Below, piece after piece: positions 12,740 to 14,583 of a stretch of DNA of 14,583 bases. Each line of letters begins with the position of its first letter. The stretch's first letter is position 1. The translations under genes were made by a program, and so were the position numbers. The DNA comes from JAXHUK01 sp034189725. GTDB taxonomy: Bacteria; Chloroflexota; Dehalococcoidia; SZUA-161. The notes under the pieces were generated by a model. The model did no database searches and had not been told where the DNA came from. It saw only the letters and a program-made list of their open reading frames with translations. Location: assembly GCA_034189725.1 (NCBI GenBank), contig JAXHUK010000140.1, positions 1-14,583 on the forward strand, read 5' to 3'.

Positions 12740-14215
12740 GTGGTCAGCATTGCAAAAGACATAGAGGCGCAGCTACCTCAAGAGTTGTTACTCCTCATTG
12801 AGAGTTGCGCAGAACTAGCTGCCAGAGCTGAGCAGAGATTGTATCTCGTTGGTGGTGCGGTGAGAGACCTCTTTCTGAAACGACCTGTTCTGGACATTGA
12901 CCTCGTTGTAGAAGGCAATGCGCCGGAGCTGGCACTGCAGCTTGTGGAGATCAGGGGCGGTGATGTGATAATACATCCTCGTTTCGGGACCGCAACGGTA
13001 CGGCAGGGGACAATGAGCATTGATCTGGTGAGCGCCCGCTCTGAGACGTATGCCATGCCCGGAGCATTGCCTACTGTGACTCCAGGCACTATAGAAGACG
13101 ACCTGTTCCGCCGTGACTTCACGATACATGCGATGGCGGTTCGTCTCGACCATCCACATTTTGGTGATCTGGTCGACCCGCACGGTGGATATCGCGATCT
13201 GTCCCGGGGTCTCATTAAGGTTTTACACTCTGAGAGTTTCAGGGATGATCCTACGCGTATCTGGCGTGCGCTGAGGTATGAACAGCGCCTTGGATTCAGT
13301 ATGGAGGCATCTACGGAGCAATTGCTGCGCCGCGATGCTGGTATGGTTGATAGGGTAAGTGGTGATCGTTTGCGCCATGAACTGGAGCGTATTCTGGAGG
13401 AGAACTCCCCGGAGAAGGTATTCTGTCGGGCTGAGGAATTGGGTGCGCTACGGTATCTACATCAGGCACTCAAAGCAAATGGCTTGCTGGTAGAATATTT
13501 TGAGCAAGCCCGTCGTGCAAGCGCCGACCTGAAACCGGAGTTTAGTATTTATCTGGCGTTGTTGGTATGGCGGCTGGATGAAGAGCAGCTTGAGGGCTTT
13601 TTGACACGTCTCAGGTTCAATGGTGAGATTGCAAGGGTGCTGCGAGATACTCCTCACCTGAAGAGAGAGATTCGTGCCCTGGAGAAGGATGAGCTTCTTC
13701 CCAGCGACATCTACCATCTACTTGAATACTACAATCCACAAGCGATATTCGCTGCTGCTTTAACGACAGATAATGATAGAGTACGGGCTCGCATCGAGCT
13801 GTATCTCTCAGAATTGCAATATGTTTCTCCGGCACTTAATGGTGATGACCTGAAACGAATGGGTGTCATACCAGGGGAGAATATGGGGAAGGTACTGCAA
13901 GCTCTCAAAGATGCGAGACTGAATGATAAAGTGAAATCCAGGGAGTGCGAACAAGACCTGGTTCGCCAGTGGCTCATTGAAGGAAATACAGAGGAGATAA
14001 CTATGGAAAGAAAGTGTAGTGTCTGTGGCAAACCATTGACAGATGAAAAGACTTCTGCCAGTTGCGCCCTCTGCGGGGCGGAGTTCCATCTCGATGTGAA
14101 TGGCCCTGCCGGTAGTGATTGTGGCGGCCTCCTGTCACCTAAAGGACGTTGTGGACTTGCCTTTGTTTGTCAGCCCTGTTACGACAAAACGATGGGACAA
14201 GACTCAAAGTTTTAA
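12740..14215 (+). CDS. cca: CCA tRNA nucleotidyltransferase (class II) with C-terminal zinc-ribbon-like tail
   Basis: 491 residues from this start. The class II nucleotidyltransferase head shows LVGGAVRD (36-43), the metal-binding DID (Asp52, Asp54), LFRRDFTIHAMA near 126-137 and FRDDPTRIWRALRYEQRLGF near 167-186. It adds or repairs the CCA 3' end of tRNAs (or acts as a poly(A) polymerase, a close homologue). Residues 422-491 are a different module with CxxC pairs (CSVC, CALC, CQPC) plus single Cys and His, probably binding one or two zinc ions; this tail is not part of the usual enzyme. GTG 12740 is chosen because AGGTGAG (12729-12735) lies just upstream; an in-frame GTG at 12731 would add three residues. 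The neighbouring tRNA-Gly already encodes CCA, so the role for it would be repair. Confidence 0.9.
   Translation: MVSIAKDIEAQLPQELLLLIESCAELAARAEQRLYLVGGAVRDLFLKRPVLDIDLVVEGNAPELALQLVEIRGGDVIIHPRFGTATVRQGTMSIDLVSARSETYAMPGALPTVTPGTIEDDLFRRDFTIHAMAVRLDHPHFGDLVDPHGGYRDLSRGLIKVLHSESFRDDPTRIWRALRYEQRLGFSMEASTEQLLRRDAGMVDRVSGDRLRHELERILEENSPEKVFCRAEELGALRYLHQALKANGLLVEYFEQARRASADLKPEFSIYLALLVWRLDEEQLEGFLTRLRFNGEIARVLRDTPHLKREIRALEKDELLPSDIYHLLEYYNPQAIFAAALTTDNDRVRARIELYLSELQYVSPALNGDDLKRMGVIPGENMGKVLQALKDARLNDKVKSRECEQDLVRQWLIEGNTEEITMERKCSVCGKPLTDEKTSASCALCGAEFHLDVNGPAGSDCGGLLSPKGRCGLAFVCQPCYDKTMGQDSKF
14003..14215 (+). CDS. possible internally initiated 70-residue zinc-ribbon protein
   Basis: Inside the CCA-adding enzyme gene and in the same frame, ATG 14003 has a strong ribosome site (AGAGGAGA, core GAGGAG 13991-13996, 6-base spacing), placed exactly at the boundary between the enzyme and the Cys-rich tail. 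It would yield a separate 70-residue protein with three CxxC-type pairs (Cys5/8, Cys21/24, Cys56/59), His29, Cys40 and Cys50. Either the gene makes two products, or two formerly separate genes fused by loss of a stop codon and the old start survives. Confidence 0.4.
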   Translation: MERKCSVCGKPLTDEKTSASCALCGAEFHLDVNGPAGSDCGGLLSPKGRCGLAFVCQPCYDKTMGQDSKF

Positions 14216-14245
14216 GTGTCTGAAATTCCGGTTCATACAGGTATG

Positions 14246-14583
14246 TTAGTCTGGAGAGTTCGGCGCCATGTGTGCTAGGACGGCCGCTATATGCTTGGCT
14301 CCCAGTATGAAATCAGCGATCCTGATGTTTTCATCAGGAGCATGAGGTCTGGAGTCAGGATACATTACTCCAATCAATGCAGTTGGTAAACCGAGGGTAT
14401 TAGTGAAGGAATACATCGGGCCGCTGCCAGCCATTGATGGTATAATCACCGGCTCCATACCGTAGACGTCTCGTGCTGCCCGGGTGACGGTATCGACAAA
14501 AGGTGCATCCAGAGGAGTTCGCGCTGGATTCTCCCCTTCCATAGCGGGGTCTATGATGACGTCGCTGAAACCGTGACGATCCA
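14246..14583 (-). CDS. M20-family metallopeptidase, C-terminal part (runs off the right edge)
   Basis: About 112 codons are visible and the frame stays open to the window edge, so the N-terminal part lies outside. The segment MEGENPARTPLDAPFV, the SMAGSGPMYSF stretch and YPDSRPHAPDENI match the C terminus of M20 dipeptidases/deacylases (ArgE/DapE/CPG2 relatives), where the histidine in the HAPDE context is a metal ligand. These di-zinc enzymes cleave dipeptides or N-acyl amino acids; the exact substrate cannot be read from this end. The ATG at 14542 is internal, not the start. The gene is convergent with the CCA-adding enzyme gene across a 30-base gap without an obvious terminator. Confidence 0.85.
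   Translation of the reverse strand, partial: DRHGFSDVIIDPAMEGENPARTPLDAPFVDTVTRAARDVYGMEPVIIPSMAGSGPMYSFTNTLGLPTALIGVMYPDSRPHAPDENIRIADFILGAKHIAAVLAHMAPNSPD

Noticed and set aside
14003..14215. A sequencing frameshift or lost stop explaining the fused zinc-ribbon tail
   Set aside because: The frame is continuous with normal codon use across the junction. A fusion or dual start is simpler, though a strain-specific stop loss cannot be excluded without relatives.
1..14583. CRISPR array, insertion sequence or prophage
   Set aside because: No regularly spaced repeats, transposase, integrase or phage genes were seen. All sizeable genes look like ordinary chromosomal functions.

Overview
The window looks like chromosomal DNA from an anaerobic bacterium. 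GTG and TTG starts are common, Shine-Dalgarno sites are strong, and iron-sulfur and radical-SAM enzymes are abundant. A member of the Chloroflexota (Dehalococcoidia-like) would fit, but that is an inference from gene content and base composition, not something the sequence proves.

Region 1 (1-8325, all + strand) is one long run of tightly packed genes. It opens with the last codons of an upstream gene and the alpha subunit of a class I (iron-sulfur) fumarase-type hydro-lyase. Next come a small [2Fe-2S]/2x[4Fe-4S] protein, a fumarate reductase/succinate dehydrogenase-type flavoprotein, a second 2x[4Fe-4S] protein and an acyl-CoA dehydrogenase. After a 140-base gap that holds a 14-base palindrome, a second block carries an unrecognised 141-residue protein, the matching fumarase beta subunit, a SAM-dependent methyltransferase and a B12-binding-type radical SAM enzyme. 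The two halves of the hydro-lyase therefore bracket a soluble redox module with no membrane anchor plus an acyl-CoA dehydrogenase. Together they suggest hydration/dehydration and oxidation/reduction of a C4 or branched dicarboxylate (fumarate/succinate or a methylated analogue), with electrons passing through soluble iron-sulfur proteins.

Region 2 (8392-10382, - strand) is a small operon. A possible 16-codon leader ORF overlaps the start of a GT4 glycosyltransferase, whose stop abuts a second methyltransferase. It is convergent with region 1 and looks like surface-glycan or glycolipid modification.

Region 3 (10396-10974) holds a tRNA-Gly(TCC) with an excellent promoter, then about 460 bases without a clear protein gene. 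That stretch has strong hairpins, a leftward TATAAT promoter that may drive a roughly 190-nt RNA, and a rightward promoter for the next gene.

Region 4 (10975-14583) has a cysteine synthase with a Cys-rich tail (+), a transglutaminase-like/TPR protein (-), a CCA-adding enzyme fused to a zinc-ribbon-like tail that has its own internal ribosome site (+), and the C-terminal part of an M20 peptidase running off the right edge (-).
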